Assembly (NCBI RefSeq): GCF_000248055.1
Contig: NZ_BAFC01000034.1
Coordinates: 37,548 to 101,547 of the forward strand
Direction: 5' to 3'
Length of the DNA: 64,000 nt
DNA from: Gordonia sputi NBRC 100414
GTDB lineage: Bacteria; Actinomycetota; Actinomycetes; Mycobacteriales; Mycobacteriaceae
Shown: positions 28,272 through 36,913 of the stretch, piece by piece
How positions within the stretch are numbered: position 1 is the first letter of the stretch
How the letters are laid out: each line of letters opens with the position of its first letter
Position numbers and translations under genes: made by a program
Notes under the pieces: model-generated
Databases searched by the model: none
What the model saw: only the letters and a program-made list of their open reading frames with translations
Told to the model about the DNA's origin: nothing

Positions 28272-29573
28272 GTGACACGCATCGCCCCCGAACGACGCAC
28301 ACGCGTCGACCTGGCGGTTTCTGCTGTCATCGTGGTGATCGTCGTCGTGGTCGGCATCGTCGTGTGGTCGGTGAGTCCCGTCCGCCACACCGACAGTGCG
28401 CAGGCGTCAGCGCCCGCACCCGAAGTCGCGCCCGCGACGGCGGTCCCGCAGGGATTGCGGGTCGCGTGGACCGCATCGTCGGACGCGACAAGCGTGCCCG
28501 CGATGTCCCGCTCTGTCGTGGTCACCGCGGACAACGGCACCGACTCCCACGGCACCGTCGTCGGACATGACCCGACAACGGGCCGCGAACTGTGGCGATA
28601 CACACGAGATATCCCGCTGTGTTCCGCCGCGGCCGCCTGGCCGACGAGCGCCGACGAGGTGCTGGGGGTGTACCGAAACTCGCGTGGATGCTCGGAGGTG
28701 ACGGCCCTGGCCTCCTCGACTGGGCAGCGTAAGGGCGCGCGCACCTCCGATGCCGACGACGAACTGAGACTCGTCACCGATTCGGGGTACGTACTCGCGC
28801 TCGGCAGCCATCGGCTGGAGACGTGGGGATCGAATCTGGTGCGCGGAATCGAGTACGGTCGGGTCACCGCCCCGGTCAAGCCGGGCACGCAACCCGGCCG
28901 CGTCGACTGCAGGTTCTACTCCGGCACCATCAGCGGCGATCGCGTCGCAGTCATCGAACGCTGCAAGAACGACCCCGGCTATCGGCTCACGGTGCTCGGC
29001 GCTGTGCTCGACAGCGACGAGAAGGTCAAGCAATACGGGTCGACGTTGATCACCGACACCACCTCGGGGCCACCGCCGGTGCTGATCGCCATGAGCAGTT
29101 CGGGGATCGCCGTGTACGACGGCAGAGCCGACCGAACGGGGGCCTCGGGTCAGGTCGCCACGCCGCCCGGCGAGGCCAGGATTCGCGTCTTCGACTCCGA
29201 CGGGGTCGAAGGACCGGTGAGCACCGTGCAGGGGCCGGAGTCACCGCCCGCCGACAGCGTCGCGTTGACCAGCGAGGGACTCGTCACCTACTTCACCGGA
29301 GCCGCGACCGTCGTGCTCGACGGCCAGACCATGCGACCCACCTATCAGGTCCCGCAGACGCTGGGGCCCGGCGAGACCATGGCCGGTTCACTCCTGCTCC
29401 CCACGAGGGCGGGCATCAGCGTGCGCGACCCTGCGAACGGCCGCGAAACCGGCTCCATCGCATTCCCTCGCGATTCAGTCACCGCCACGACGAGCCTTCG
29501 GGTCATCGGCAGCAACGTCGTCGAACAAACCGGCTCGACGGTCCGCGCGTTGGTTCCCACCGACGCGGGCTGA
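28272..29573 (+). CDS. Membrane-anchored beta-propeller-like protein (Rv3212-like)
   Basis: 433 residues. A short basic N-terminus is followed by a membrane anchor (LAVSAVIVVIVVVVGIVVWS, about residues 13-32). An extracytoplasmic domain with repeated beta-strand patterns follows (for example GTVVGHDPTTGRELWRYTR, resembling a PQQ/WD-type blade). Cys in LCSAAAAW, NSRGCSEV, VDCRFYSG and IERCKND could pair outside the cell. I know of no assigned function. It lies 38 bp after the helicase gene on the same strand and is probably co-transcribed with it. Confidence 0.75.
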   Translation: MTRIAPERRTRVDLAVSAVIVVIVVVVGIVVWSVSPVRHTDSAQASAPAPEVAPATAVPQGLRVAWTASSDATSVPAMSRSVVVTADNGTDSHGTVVGHDPTTGRELWRYTRDIPLCSAAAAWPTSADEVLGVYRNSRGCSEVTALASSTGQRKGARTSDADDELRLVTDSGYVLALGSHRLETWGSNLVRGIEYGRVTAPVKPGTQPGRVDCRFYSGTISGDRVAVIERCKNDPGYRLTVLGAVLDSDEKVKQYGSTLITDTTSGPPPVLIAMSSSGIAVYDGRADRTGASGQVATPPGEARIRVFDSDGVEGPVSTVQGPESPPADSVALTSEGLVTYFTGAATVVLDGQTMRPTYQVPQTLGPGETMAGSLLLPTRAGISVRDPANGRETGSIAFPRDSVTATTSLRVIGSNVVEQTGSTVRALVPTDAG

Positions 29574-29589
29574 CGCTCGGATCGAAAGC

Positions 29590-30381
29590 TCAGCTCGGAT
29601 CGAAGGTCCGCACGTCCTCGCCTGCCTCCCAGTGCTTCCAGAGGTTCTCGGCGAGATCGCGATATGCCGTGGCGCCCTTGTTCTTTCGACCACGCATCAC
29701 CGACGCGCCAGATGCCGACGCCTCCGCGAACCGCACCGTCCGCGGGATCGGCGGCTCGATCACGGGGAGGTCGTACCGATCCGAGACGTCGGAGAGGACG
29801 TCACGACTGTGGGTCGTCCGTGCGTCGAACAATGTGGCGACGGCACCCAGCATCGTCAGGTTGGGGTTGGTGATCTGCTGAACCTCGTTGACCGTGCGCA
29901 GAAGTTGTCCGACGCCGCGATGCGCCAGCGTCTCGCACTGCAGCGGCACGATCACCTCATCGGCCGCGGTGAGCCCGTTGAGCGTGAGGACTCCCAGCGA
30001 GGGCGGGCAGTCGATCAGGATGACGTCGAAATCCTCGGCCACCTCCGCGAGCGCCCGCTTGAGCGCGTACTCGCGCCCCGGCCGCATCAACAGGAGCGCT
30101 TCGGCGCCCGCGAGGTCGATCGTCGCGGGGAGCAGCGTGACGTTGTCGGCCGTGTCGAGGAGAACGTCGGCGATTTCCTCATCACCCAGCAGCACGTCGT
30201 GGACCGACGCCTGGAGTTGATCGGGATCGTGCCCCAATGAAAACGTAAGGCACCCTTGTGGATCGAGGTCGACGACGAGCACCGACGCGTCGAGATCGGC
30301 GAGCGCGGCGCCCAGGGATTCGACAGTGGTCGTCTTGGCGACGCCACCCTTCTGATTCGCTACCGCCAGCATCCGCGTCAT
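29590..30381 (-). CDS. ParA/Soj-family ATPase (Rv3213c-like)
   Basis: 263 residues. A deviant Walker A, NQKGGVAKTTTVESLG, lies near the N-terminus, with VLVVDLDPQGCLTFSLG and DVILIDCPPSLGVL (about residue 115). There is no adjacent parB or parS-like site, so this is an orphan ParA, not the chromosome partition pair. TAGAGT lies 6 nt before the ATG at 30381 (leaderless). Confidence 0.87.
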   Translation of the reverse strand: MTRMLAVANQKGGVAKTTTVESLGAALADLDASVLVVDLDPQGCLTFSLGHDPDQLQASVHDVLLGDEEIADVLLDTADNVTLLPATIDLAGAEALLLMRPGREYALKRALAEVAEDFDVILIDCPPSLGVLTLNGLTAADEVIVPLQCETLAHRGVGQLLRTVNEVQQITNPNLTMLGAVATLFDARTTHSRDVLSDVSDRYDLPVIEPPIPRTVRFAEASASGASVMRGRKNKGATAYRDLAENLWKHWEAGEDVRTFDPS

Positions 30382-30518
30382 GCGCTCACTCTACGACCCG
30401 TCAGATCACAACGTCTCGAGCGCACCGGGTTGTCACACACAATTTCCATCGTGTGATCGAAATCAATACCCCAGTTCGCTTCGACGCCCCGTCCAGCGCC
30501 TACTCCGAGGCATGTCAC

Positions 30519-31001
30519 TCACTCGGAAGCGTCGAGGTCGCCGGAGATCCAGCGCACCGACGCCGGATGGAACAGCAGGACAAGTGTCACCACCGCCGCG
30601 ATTGCCAAGGGGATCGCGAATCCCACCTGGTGGCTGGTGAACAGGTAGTAGGCAACCGGGAGGAGCAGGATCTGAGCGACCAACGAGATGGCCCGACCCC
30701 ACCGACGACCGCGCATCAGCGCGATCCCGCCGACGAGAACGCCACCGAAGATGATTCCGAACCAGGCCGCGGTGCCATATCCGCTGATCGCGGCCTCATG
30801 GTGGCCCGCAGCCGCACGGATCACCAGGACGACGGCGAAGATGACCGCAATCGCGCCCTCGAGCGCCGTGATGGCCCCCGCCACGCGTAGCTGAACCGGA
30901 CATAGCTCGTCCGTGTCCGAGGTCGTCTCGGCCTTCTCACGCCCGTCTCGCGGTGCCGACCTACGGGCACCACGACCGGCGGGGTCCTGCTCTTTGCTCA
31001 C
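30519..31001 (-). CDS. Conserved integral membrane protein (Rv3217c-like)
   Basis: 160 residues from GTG 31001 (VSKEQDPAGRG). After a polar ~50-residue N-terminus there are four membrane segments (VAGAITALEGAIAVIFAVVL, AAWFGIIFGGVLVGGIALM, ISLVAQILLLPVAYYLF, IPLAIAAVVTLVLLF). No catalytic motif is seen. The gene is divergent from the lipid kinase gene. Confidence 0.72.
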   Translation of the reverse strand: MSKEQDPAGRGARRSAPRDGREKAETTSDTDELCPVQLRVAGAITALEGAIAVIFAVVLVIRAAAGHHEAAISGYGTAAWFGIIFGGVLVGGIALMRGRRWGRAISLVAQILLLPVAYYLFTSHQVGFAIPLAIAAVVTLVLLFHPASVRWISGDLDASE

Positions 31002-31077
31002 CCGTCCAGAGTATTGGGTGCTCGGAGTACGGGGGCGCAGGGTCGGCGTTCGCTGCGACCCCATATCCTCGGGAGTC

Positions 31078-32010
31078 GTGCGCGTCATGCTCATCGTCAA
31101 CCCCTTCGCGACCGCGACCACCGCCGCGGGTCGTGATGCGCTCGTCAATACCCTCAGCGCCCATGTCCCGGTCGACGTCGAGCACACCACGCACCGTGGT
31201 CATGCGGGCGAACTCGGCGCGCGTGCCCGAGAACAGGGATACGACATCGTCGTCGTGCACGGCGGCGATGGCTCGGTCAACGAGGTGGCCAACGGCATTC
31301 TCGGATCGCCGGCCGAGTTCGATCCGACACTCGCCCGCCCGGCGCTCGCGATCATCCCCGGAGGCAGCGCCAATGTCTTCGCACGGACCCTCGGCATCGA
31401 TTCCGACCCGCTGCGCGCGACGCGCCAGCTGATCGACCTCGTCGACGCCTCGTCGATTCATCGAATCGGCTTGGGGCACACGGATACTCGATGGTTCCTG
31501 TTCAACGCGGGAATGGGTATGGACGCCGTGGTGGTGCACGCGATGGAGGACAAACGCCACGCGGGCAAAGCGGCAACACCCGGCCGATACCTGTGGACGA
31601 CGGTCAGTTGCTTCATACGCGGATCGTCGAGCCAGCCCCCTTTTCGCGTGCAGTTCGACGGCAACGAGCCGATCGACGGTGTGCGATTCGCGTTCGTCTC
31701 CAACACCACGCCCTGGACGTTCTTGGGCAACCACGAGATCCGCACGAACCCCGGCACCGACCTCACCGCACGCCTGGGCCTGTTCGCGGCGACGTCGACA
31801 GGCGTACTGCGCAACGTCGGACTCGCCACGCGACTGCTCACCCAGCGCGACCCCAAAGCGCCACACCTCATTCGCGACGACGACGTCGAGTGGGTCCAAT
31901 TCGACGCCGAGGAGCCGATCGACGTCCAGATGGACGGCGACTACGTCGGGGCGTTCACGTCGATCCACTTCTCGCACCGCGAGTCCGTACTCGGCGTCGT
32001 CGCTCCCTGA
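31078..32010 (+). CDS. Diacylglycerol/sphingosine-type lipid kinase (Rv3218-like)
   Basis: 310 residues. DAGK catalytic domain: MLIVNPFATATTAAGR at the N-terminus, the nucleotide motif VVHGGDGSVNEVANGIL (about residue 59), PGGSANVFARTLG, and FVSNTTPWTFLG. A C-terminal beta domain (VQMDGDYVGAF) is typical of YegS/LCB5 proteins. It phosphorylates a lipid alcohol at the membrane; the substrate is uncertain. The start is GTG 31078, with TATCCT 8 nt upstream; ATG 31087 is also in frame. Confidence 0.87.
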   Translation: MRVMLIVNPFATATTAAGRDALVNTLSAHVPVDVEHTTHRGHAGELGARAREQGYDIVVVHGGDGSVNEVANGILGSPAEFDPTLARPALAIIPGGSANVFARTLGIDSDPLRATRQLIDLVDASSIHRIGLGHTDTRWFLFNAGMGMDAVVVHAMEDKRHAGKAATPGRYLWTTVSCFIRGSSSQPPFRVQFDGNEPIDGVRFAFVSNTTPWTFLGNHEIRTNPGTDLTARLGLFAATSTGVLRNVGLATRLLTQRDPKAPHLIRDDDVEWVQFDAEEPIDVQMDGDYVGAFTSIHFSHRESVLGVVAP

Positions 32011-32277
32011 GCGCTTCACTGCCATGCACATCGCCCCCTAGCAGCGCAAACTCGACCGTCTCAACCGGCCTCACCTGACTCTCGGGTCAGATGAATTTCG
32101 GGTTACGCCCGGGCAGACGGCAATCGTCGGGTGACCACGATCACGCCCCTGGGTGTCAGAATGCGATCTACGCCACTAGCTGCGGAAACATATCGGCAAT
32201 AATCGAACAACCGGCGTAGCATAGAACATTGGCACGGACGCGAGTGCACCACCCCCCTCCCGCCAAGGGCCACGGAG

Positions 32278-32340
32278 AGTGATATTGCACACGTGTCAGC
32301 GGAACACCATTGACTTCAGCTGGATTCGTGAAAGTATTCA
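32278..32340 (+). promoter_or_regulatory. whiB1 promoter with CRP-type site
   Basis: AGTGATATTGCACACG (32278-32293) resembles the Crp (Rv3676) site known upstream of M. tuberculosis whiB1. TTGACT (32310-32315) and TATTCA (32335-32340, 19-nt spacer) could be -35 and -10; AGTATT two bases earlier gives a 17-nt spacer. The site centre would lie about 60 bp upstream of transcription start, a class I activator position. The remaining part of the 445-bp gap 32011-32455 shows no gene. Confidence 0.6.
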
Positions 32341-32455
32341 CAAGCAACAGCACGGAAACATTTGGTGTGTCTACGTGAACTGATGGTTACAGCCACAAGA
32401 AGCAAGATTTCGATGACGAGTGGTGCGCGCAACACACGCACCTGAAGGAGAAGGA

Positions 32456-32710
32456 ATGGACTGGCGTCACAAGGCAATCTGTCGCGACGAGGACCCCGAG
32501 CTGTTCTTCCCGGTGGGAACCAGCGGTCCGGCTATCGCACAGATCGCCGATGCGAAGCTCGTCTGCGCGCGGTGTCCCGTCACCGCCGAATGTCTGTCCT
32601 GGGCTCTCGAGTCCGGTCAGGACGCCGGTGTGTGGGGCGGCATGAGCGAGGACGAGCGCCGAGCACTGAAGCGTCGTACGGCACGCACGCGGACCCGCAG
32701 CAGCGTCTGA
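32456..32710 (+). CDS. whiB1: WhiB1 [4Fe-4S] regulator
   Basis: 84 residues. It begins MDWRHKAICRDEDPELFF and has the cysteine set C9, C37-x2-C40 and C46 (KLVCARCPVTAEC), then DAGVWGGMSEDERR and a basic tail. This is the WhiB1 pattern: an essential nitric-oxide-sensitive [4Fe-4S] protein that binds SigA. The start has a strong AAGGAGAAGGA. The long leader starts near a CRP-type site. It is convergent with pdtaS, separated by a terminator. Confidence 0.95.
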   Translation: MDWRHKAICRDEDPELFFPVGTSGPAIAQIADAKLVCARCPVTAECLSWALESGQDAGVWGGMSEDERRALKRRTARTRTRSSV

Positions 32711-32756
32711 TCGACTCACAAACAGTCTGATCGACCACGATCCCGTGGGGGACCAA

Positions 32757-32790
32757 CAAAAAGACCCGGCCATCGCGCCGGGTCTTTTTG
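32757..32790. terminator. Bidirectional Rho-independent terminator (whiB1/pdtaS)
   Basis: A perfect 14-bp stem, CAAAAAGACCCGGC / GCCGGGTCTTTTTG, with a 6-nt loop. The A and T tracts make it work in both directions between the converging whiB1 (end 32710) and pdtaS (end 32799). Confidence 0.92.
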
Positions 32791-32798
32791 TATTGCCC

Positions 32799-34361
32799 TC
32801 ACGTCGGCGTGCGGGCGTGCAGTGGAACAGCGATGCGCGCCTGCGCTCCCCGACCTTCCGGGTTCGGCCCGAGTTCCAACTCACCTCCGAGCTCGATCGC
32901 GACAAGTGTCTGCACGATCTGAAGCCCCAAGCGCTCCGAGTCGTTGATGGAGAAATCGGCCGGCAGCCCCGAACCGTTGTCGCGCACGGTCACGACCATG
33001 CGCCGCACGTCGCGGTCGGCAGAGATCTCGATCCTGGCGTCGTCATGTACTTGAGGTGTGCCGTCTCTACTGTCATCCACACGGTCATCCCCGCGCGGGC
33101 GGGCGAACCCATGCTCGACGGCGTTCTGGATCAGCTCTGTCAGCACCATCACGAGCGGCATCGCCAGCTCTGCCGGGAGCACCCCGAGCCGGTCACGGTG
33201 GCTCACCGACACCGGCGTCTCCCCGGCGGCGACGTCGACCATCGTGGGAAGCAACCGGGAGACGGCCTCGTCCATGTCGACCTCTTCGTCGACGCTGCCC
33301 GAGAGCAACTCGTGCACGGTCGCGATGGCTGCCACTCGTCGGACAGCCTCGACGAGTGCCGATCTCGCTTCCTCGTTGGACGTGCGACGTGCCTGCAGAC
33401 GCAACAGTGCAGACACCGACTGCAGGTTGTTCTTGACCCGGTGATGAATTTCCCGGATCGTGGCGTCCTTGCTGATCAGTGCGAGGTCTCGACGCTTGAC
33501 CTCGGTGACGTCGCGGATCAGCACCACGGCACCGGAACTCACACCGCGCGGACGCAACGGCACCGCCCGCAGCAGCACGGTCGCCCGGCGCGCGTCGGCT
33601 TCCATACGCATCCCGATGTCGGGGTACGGCCCCTCCGGCGGCGCGACGACGCCCGCGGCGACGTCGATCATCGTGGCGGCGTCGTGAGACTCGAACGGGT
33701 CGGTCAGCAGCGACGTCGTGACCTCTGACAGTCGTCTTCCCGAGAGCTCCGACGTCCACCCCATGCGATGGAACGCCGACAGCGCGTTGGGACTCGCATA
33801 AAGGACGACGCCGCGCTCGTCGATCCGCACGAAACCGTCGCCCGCGCGTGGGGTCGACAGGCCTCGCGGGTTGACCTCGAGCCGCGCGAACGTGCCGTCG
33901 GCGACCATCTGGCACAGGTCGTTCGCCGAGTCCTGATAGGCCAGTTCGAGCGGCGACGGCAATCGCGGATGGGTGAGGTCGACAGCTCGGGTGAGAACAC
34001 CGATGACCTCACCGGAGAATCCGACGGGAACCGCCTCGCGCCGAATGGCGATCGGACCGATCCAGGTGGGGTCCTCCTCGCGGAGAATGTGCCCTTCGTC
34101 GAATGCGCGCAGCGCCTGCGGGTTGGCGTCCGCACCGACGACCATGCCGACCTGATCGCTCGGGAACACCGTCGACGCCGTGTTGGGTCGGCACTGCGCG
34201 ACCGTCACCACCTCGCCGTTCTCGGCGCGTACTGCTAGCAGGAAATCAGCGAAGGAAAGGTCGGCGAGCAGTTGCCATTCGGCGACGACGCGCTGCAGAT
34301 ATGCCGCTGCACGGTCGGAGAGTGTTGTGTATTCGGCGAGGAGATCGGCCAGCGTCGACAT
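32799..34361 (-). CDS. pdtaS: Sensor histidine kinase PdtaS
   Basis: 520 residues, soluble (no membrane helix). The N-terminal GAF-like domain (about residues 1-145) is followed by a PAS domain (about 160-285) and a HisKA_2 H-box, IREIHHRVKNNLQSVSALLR. The HATPase has ELIQNAVEHGF (N box), RDNGSGLPADF (G1) and GLQIVQTLVAIELGGEL (G2). PdtaS phosphorylates the ANTAR RNA-binding response regulator PdtaR, which is not in this window. It lies 16 bp after the biotinyl-protein gene. Confidence 0.92.
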   Translation of the reverse strand: MSTLADLLAEYTTLSDRAAAYLQRVVAEWQLLADLSFADFLLAVRAENGEVVTVAQCRPNTASTVFPSDQVGMVVGADANPQALRAFDEGHILREEDPTWIGPIAIRREAVPVGFSGEVIGVLTRAVDLTHPRLPSPLELAYQDSANDLCQMVADGTFARLEVNPRGLSTPRAGDGFVRIDERGVVLYASPNALSAFHRMGWTSELSGRRLSEVTTSLLTDPFESHDAATMIDVAAGVVAPPEGPYPDIGMRMEADARRATVLLRAVPLRPRGVSSGAVVLIRDVTEVKRRDLALISKDATIREIHHRVKNNLQSVSALLRLQARRTSNEEARSALVEAVRRVAAIATVHELLSGSVDEEVDMDEAVSRLLPTMVDVAAGETPVSVSHRDRLGVLPAELAMPLVMVLTELIQNAVEHGFARPRGDDRVDDSRDGTPQVHDDARIEISADRDVRRMVVTVRDNGSGLPADFSINDSERLGLQIVQTLVAIELGGELELGPNPEGRGAQARIAVPLHARTPT

Positions 34362-34377
34362 CGGTGACGGTGCGCGG

Positions 34378-34593
34378 CTACTCGTAGGTGGCGATGATGT
34401 CGCCTGCCTGAATCACGTCGCCCACCTTGACCCTGACATCTGCGAGCGTTCCCGACTCCTCGGCGAGGACCGGGATCTCCATCTTCATCGATTCGAGCAG
34501 CACCAGCGTGTCGCCGATCTCGATGCGCTGACCAGGGGTTGCGCGGACTTCCAGAACACTCGCCACGATCTCGGCGACAACGTCTTCTGCCAT
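34378..34593 (-). CDS. Biotin/lipoyl-carrier protein (TB7.3, Rv3221c-like)
   Basis: 71 residues: a stand-alone biotinyl domain with the biotinylation motif LLESMKMEIPVLAEE (Lys about residue 37) and the paired GDTL/GDII hairpins. No carboxylase subunit adjoins it. It may serve as a small carrier or donor for an acyl-CoA carboxylase elsewhere. It probably shares an mRNA with pdtaS. Confidence 0.9.
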   Translation of the reverse strand: MAEDVVAEIVASVLEVRATPGQRIEIGDTLVLLESMKMEIPVLAEESGTLADVRVKVGDVIQAGDIIATYE

Positions 34594-34670
34594 GTGAACA
34601 ACCTAGTCCACCGCTGTGACAGGCAGAGCGCGCACCGCGGCGGCGGGCTGCCGGCAAGCGATCACGACAC

Positions 34671-34725
34671 GAAAAAGCCCGGGCGGACGCGGTCGGTATG
34701 ACCGTCGATCACGCTCCGGGCTTTC
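34671..34725 (-). terminator. Terminator downstream of bL37
   Basis: On the minus strand, GAAAGCCCGG pairs with CCGGGCTTTTTC around a ~35-nt apical region that can fold further, with a short U-run at the end. It closes the bL37 transcript 14 nt after its stop codon. Confidence 0.65.
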
Positions 34726-34739
34726 GTCTGGCACGCAGC

Positions 34740-34814
34740 TCAGGCGTTGGGGCGCTTGCCGTGGTTGGCTGCGCTCTTCTTGCGTGCGCGCTTCTTGCGT
34801 CCGCGCTTACCCAT
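34740..34814 (-). CDS. 50S ribosomal protein bL37 (24 residues)
   Basis: Found by reading the minus strand directly; it is too short for ordinary gene finders. The product is MGKRGRKKRARKKSAANHGK followed by RPNA, nearly the same as the 24-residue bL37 seen in mycobacterial ribosomes. A perfect AAGGAGG lies 6 nt before the ATG. TAATCA at 34851-34846 is a good -10, so the gene has its own promoter and a leader of ~25 nt. It is followed by a terminator (34671-34725) and sits between the biotinyl-protein gene and rshA. Confidence 0.92.
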   Translation of the reverse strand: MGKRGRKKRARKKSAANHGKRPNA

Positions 34815-34919
34815 GACGGGCCTCCTTCGTCTCCGATGTGCTCAGTGATTATCCCACGTCGCACCCGGAATCCTGGAATCGGTACCGGTTGGACCTGCGT
34901 CGCTTCGTCGAAAGCCGGG

Positions 34920-35243
34920 TCACTCGCCCGCGGAATACCGCGTTTCGCGAACGACGACAGTCTTGCGAATCTCGACGCGCAGCCGGTCACGCAGGCTGTC
35001 GGGCGCACGATCTCCCCCGCACTTGCGGTTGATCAGCGCCTTGAGCTGGCTCTCGATGCCGTAGTGCGCCAGGCACGACGGGCACTCGTCGAGATGCTGT
35101 TGAAGTCGGGCGCGAGCGGCGGCGTCGCACTCGTTGTCGAGCACAAGCCACACATCGGCGATGACCGCGGAGCAATCGAGTGAGGTGAATTCGGGATCGT
35201 CGGCAGGCGGTATCGGCGCCACATCGGGAGTCGAGTCGCTCAT
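34920..35243 (-). CDS. rshA: Zinc-binding anti-sigma factor RshA
   Basis: 107 residues. It has the redox-sensing ZAS motif HLDECPSC (HxxxCxxC, about residues 50-57) with an upstream Cys in [10 protein letters not shown] and a further Cys in NRKCGGD. In this family oxidation of the Cys releases zinc and frees SigH. Its ATG overlaps the sigH stop in an ATGA, so the pair is translationally coupled. Confidence 0.93.
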   Translation of the reverse strand: MSDSTPDVAPIPPADDPEFTSLDCSAVIADVWLVLDNECDAAARARLQQHLDECPSCLAHYGIESQLKALINRKCGGDRAPDSLRDRLRVEIRKTVVVRETRYSAGE

Positions 35244-35995
35244 CGTGCCACTCCGCTCTCGGAGGCAGGCTGACGGAGGAAGCCACGATCGCGTGCGACG
35301 TCTGTCAGCAGTTCACGCAGTTGACGTCGACCACGATGCAGTCGTGACATGACCGTTCCGATGGGAGTGTCCATGATCTCGGCGATCTCCTTGTACGGAA
35401 GACCCTCGACGTCGGCGTAGTAGACGGCCATCCGGAAATCCTCCGGAAGTGCCTGCAGCGCAGCCTTGATCTCGTCGTCGGGCAGGGCATCGAGCGCCTC
35501 GATCTCAGCAGAACGCAGACCGGTCGACGTGTGCTCGGCATTGGCTGCGAGCTGCCAGTCGGTGATCTCGTCGGTCGGGTACTGGGCAGGCTGACGCTGC
35601 TTCTTGCGGTACCCGTTGATGTAGGTGTTGGTCAGGATGCGATACAGCCAGGCCTTGAGGTTGGTCCCCTCACGGAACGACGCGAATGCCGAGAAAGCCT
35701 TGACGTACGTTTCCTGAACCAGATCCTCTGCGTCGGCGGGATTGCGCGTCATACGCAGCGCCGCGCCGTACATCTGATCGAGCAACGGGAGCGCGTCGCG
35801 CTCGAACCGTTCTGTCAGATCGGCGTCGGTCTCCGACGGATCAGCGCGACGAGGTGCCGCCGAACCCGCTGCTGCGGTCAAATCGTCGATTGCCGACGCT
35901 TCGGTTTCCGGTGCTTCGGTTTTCGACGCTTGTGAGGCGGTGTCGCTTGTCCTGTCAGCACCGCCGTCAGAGTCGGGGGACTCGGGAGAAGCCAC
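35240..35995 (-). CDS. sigH: ECF sigma factor SigH (SigR type)
   Basis: 251 residues from GTG 35995 ([12 protein letters not shown]), which has GAAGGGA 5 nt upstream. An acidic N-terminal ~60 residues precedes region 2 ([32 protein letters not shown]) and region 4 ([34 protein letters not shown]). SigH directs the thiol-oxidative and heat stress response. Reading on in frame, a second GTG at 36148 with AGGAGG 9 nt upstream would add 51 residues ([20 protein letters not shown] and onward). A longer isoform is therefore possible. A SigH-type promoter at 36276-36301 suggests autoregulation. Confidence 0.93.
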   Translation of the reverse strand: MASPESPDSDGGADRTSDTASQASKTEAPETEASAIDDLTAAAGSAAPRRADPSETDADLTERFERDALPLLDQMYGAALRMTRNPADAEDLVQETYVKAFSAFASFREGTNLKAWLYRILTNTYINGYRKKQRQPAQYPTDEITDWQLAANAEHTSTGLRSAEIEALDALPDDEIKAALQALPEDFRMAVYYADVEGLPYKEIAEIMDTPIGTVMSRLHRGRRQLRELLTDVARDRGFLRQPASESGVAR

Positions 35996-36275
35996 GTAAT
36001 TCCCTTCGCTGATGACTCCGATGCCGCCCAACCCGGTGAGGGTCTGCGCAGGTGCACCGGTGATGTCGATCAAGCTTACCGACCCGGCTCCTTCTCGCAG
36101 CTCACCAGGTCGTGGTTGCCTCGGTCGTTCGAGCAACGTCGCTCCCACGGCAATCCACCTCCTCGATCTGTTGAATACGCTCGTGCTGTTGATGTCGCGG
36201 CATGTGATGTCGCGGTATTGATCTGTGGTGATCGCCCGCTGAACAGGGGTTGCGAGCGTCCTGACATTGTTGGTC

Positions 36276-36301
36276 AACAGGGCTGCGCCGACAATTGTTC
36301 C
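36276..36301 (-). promoter_or_regulatory. Autoregulatory SigH-type promoter of sigH
   Basis: On the minus strand: GGAAC (36301-36297), 18 nt, GTT (36278-36276). The predicted mRNA would contain both candidate sigH starts (36148 and 35995). Confidence 0.7.
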
Positions 36302-36364
36302 GCGCATGTCCGATTTCTTCCGGTGCCCGCGTCTGCGGCCCCGCTGACACATCTGGAGGTTCCG

Positions 36365-36856
36365 ATGGCAGCCACCCCCGCGCTCGCGGCGCTCAGCAGG
36401 GCTGATGTGCCGCACGAGGTACACAGCTACACCCACGATCGGAAGTCCGAGGCGTATGGAGCGGAAGCGGTGGATGCGCTCTCGTCGACACTCGGGGTTG
36501 CACCCGAGCAGATCTTCAAGACGCTCGTCGTGGCATTGACCGGCGGCCCCGGCGGCCTTGCCGTCGCCGTGGTACCGGTGCCGCACAAGCTGTCGCTCAA
36601 GGCCGCGGCAGCAGCACTCGGAGCGTCGAAGGCGGTGATGGCCGAGGCGAAAGCAGTCACCCGATCCACCGGTTACGTCCTCGGCGGTGTGTCACCACTC
36701 GGCCAGCGAACCGCGCTGCCGACGGTCGTCGACTCTTCTGCTCTCGAGTGGGATCGCGTCCTGTGCAGTGCAGGTAAACGCGGCCTGGAAGTGGAGCTGT
36801 CGCCCACCGACCTGGTCGCCGCGACCTCGGCCATCACCGCCGACATCGCCGCCTGA
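36365..36856 (+). CDS. ybaK: Cys-tRNA(Pro) deacylase (YbaK/EbsC)
   Basis: 163 residues. YbaK fold with [20 protein letters not shown], the conserved lysine in IFKTLVV, a second one in [20 protein letters not shown], and the GGVSPLGQ loop. The enzyme hydrolyses Cys from mischarged tRNA-Pro. The ATG has GGAGG 5 nt upstream. It is divergent from sigH and complete, whereas the M. tuberculosis locus (Rv3224A/B) is, as I recall, split. Confidence 0.88.
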   Translation: MAATPALAALSRADVPHEVHSYTHDRKSEAYGAEAVDALSSTLGVAPEQIFKTLVVALTGGPGGLAVAVVPVPHKLSLKAAAAALGASKAVMAEAKAVTRSTGYVLGGVSPLGQRTALPTVVDSSALEWDRVLCSAGKRGLEVELSPTDLVAATSAITADIAA

Positions 36857-36913
36857 GCGTTTCCCTGTCCCTGTCAGCCCCTCGTGTCAGCCCCTCGTGA
36901 CAGCATGGACTGC

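Noticed and set aside
26479..28302. 607-codon minus-strand frame opposite the DEAD-box helicase
   Set aside because: Antisense shadow; the plus-strand frame holds every DEAD-box motif.
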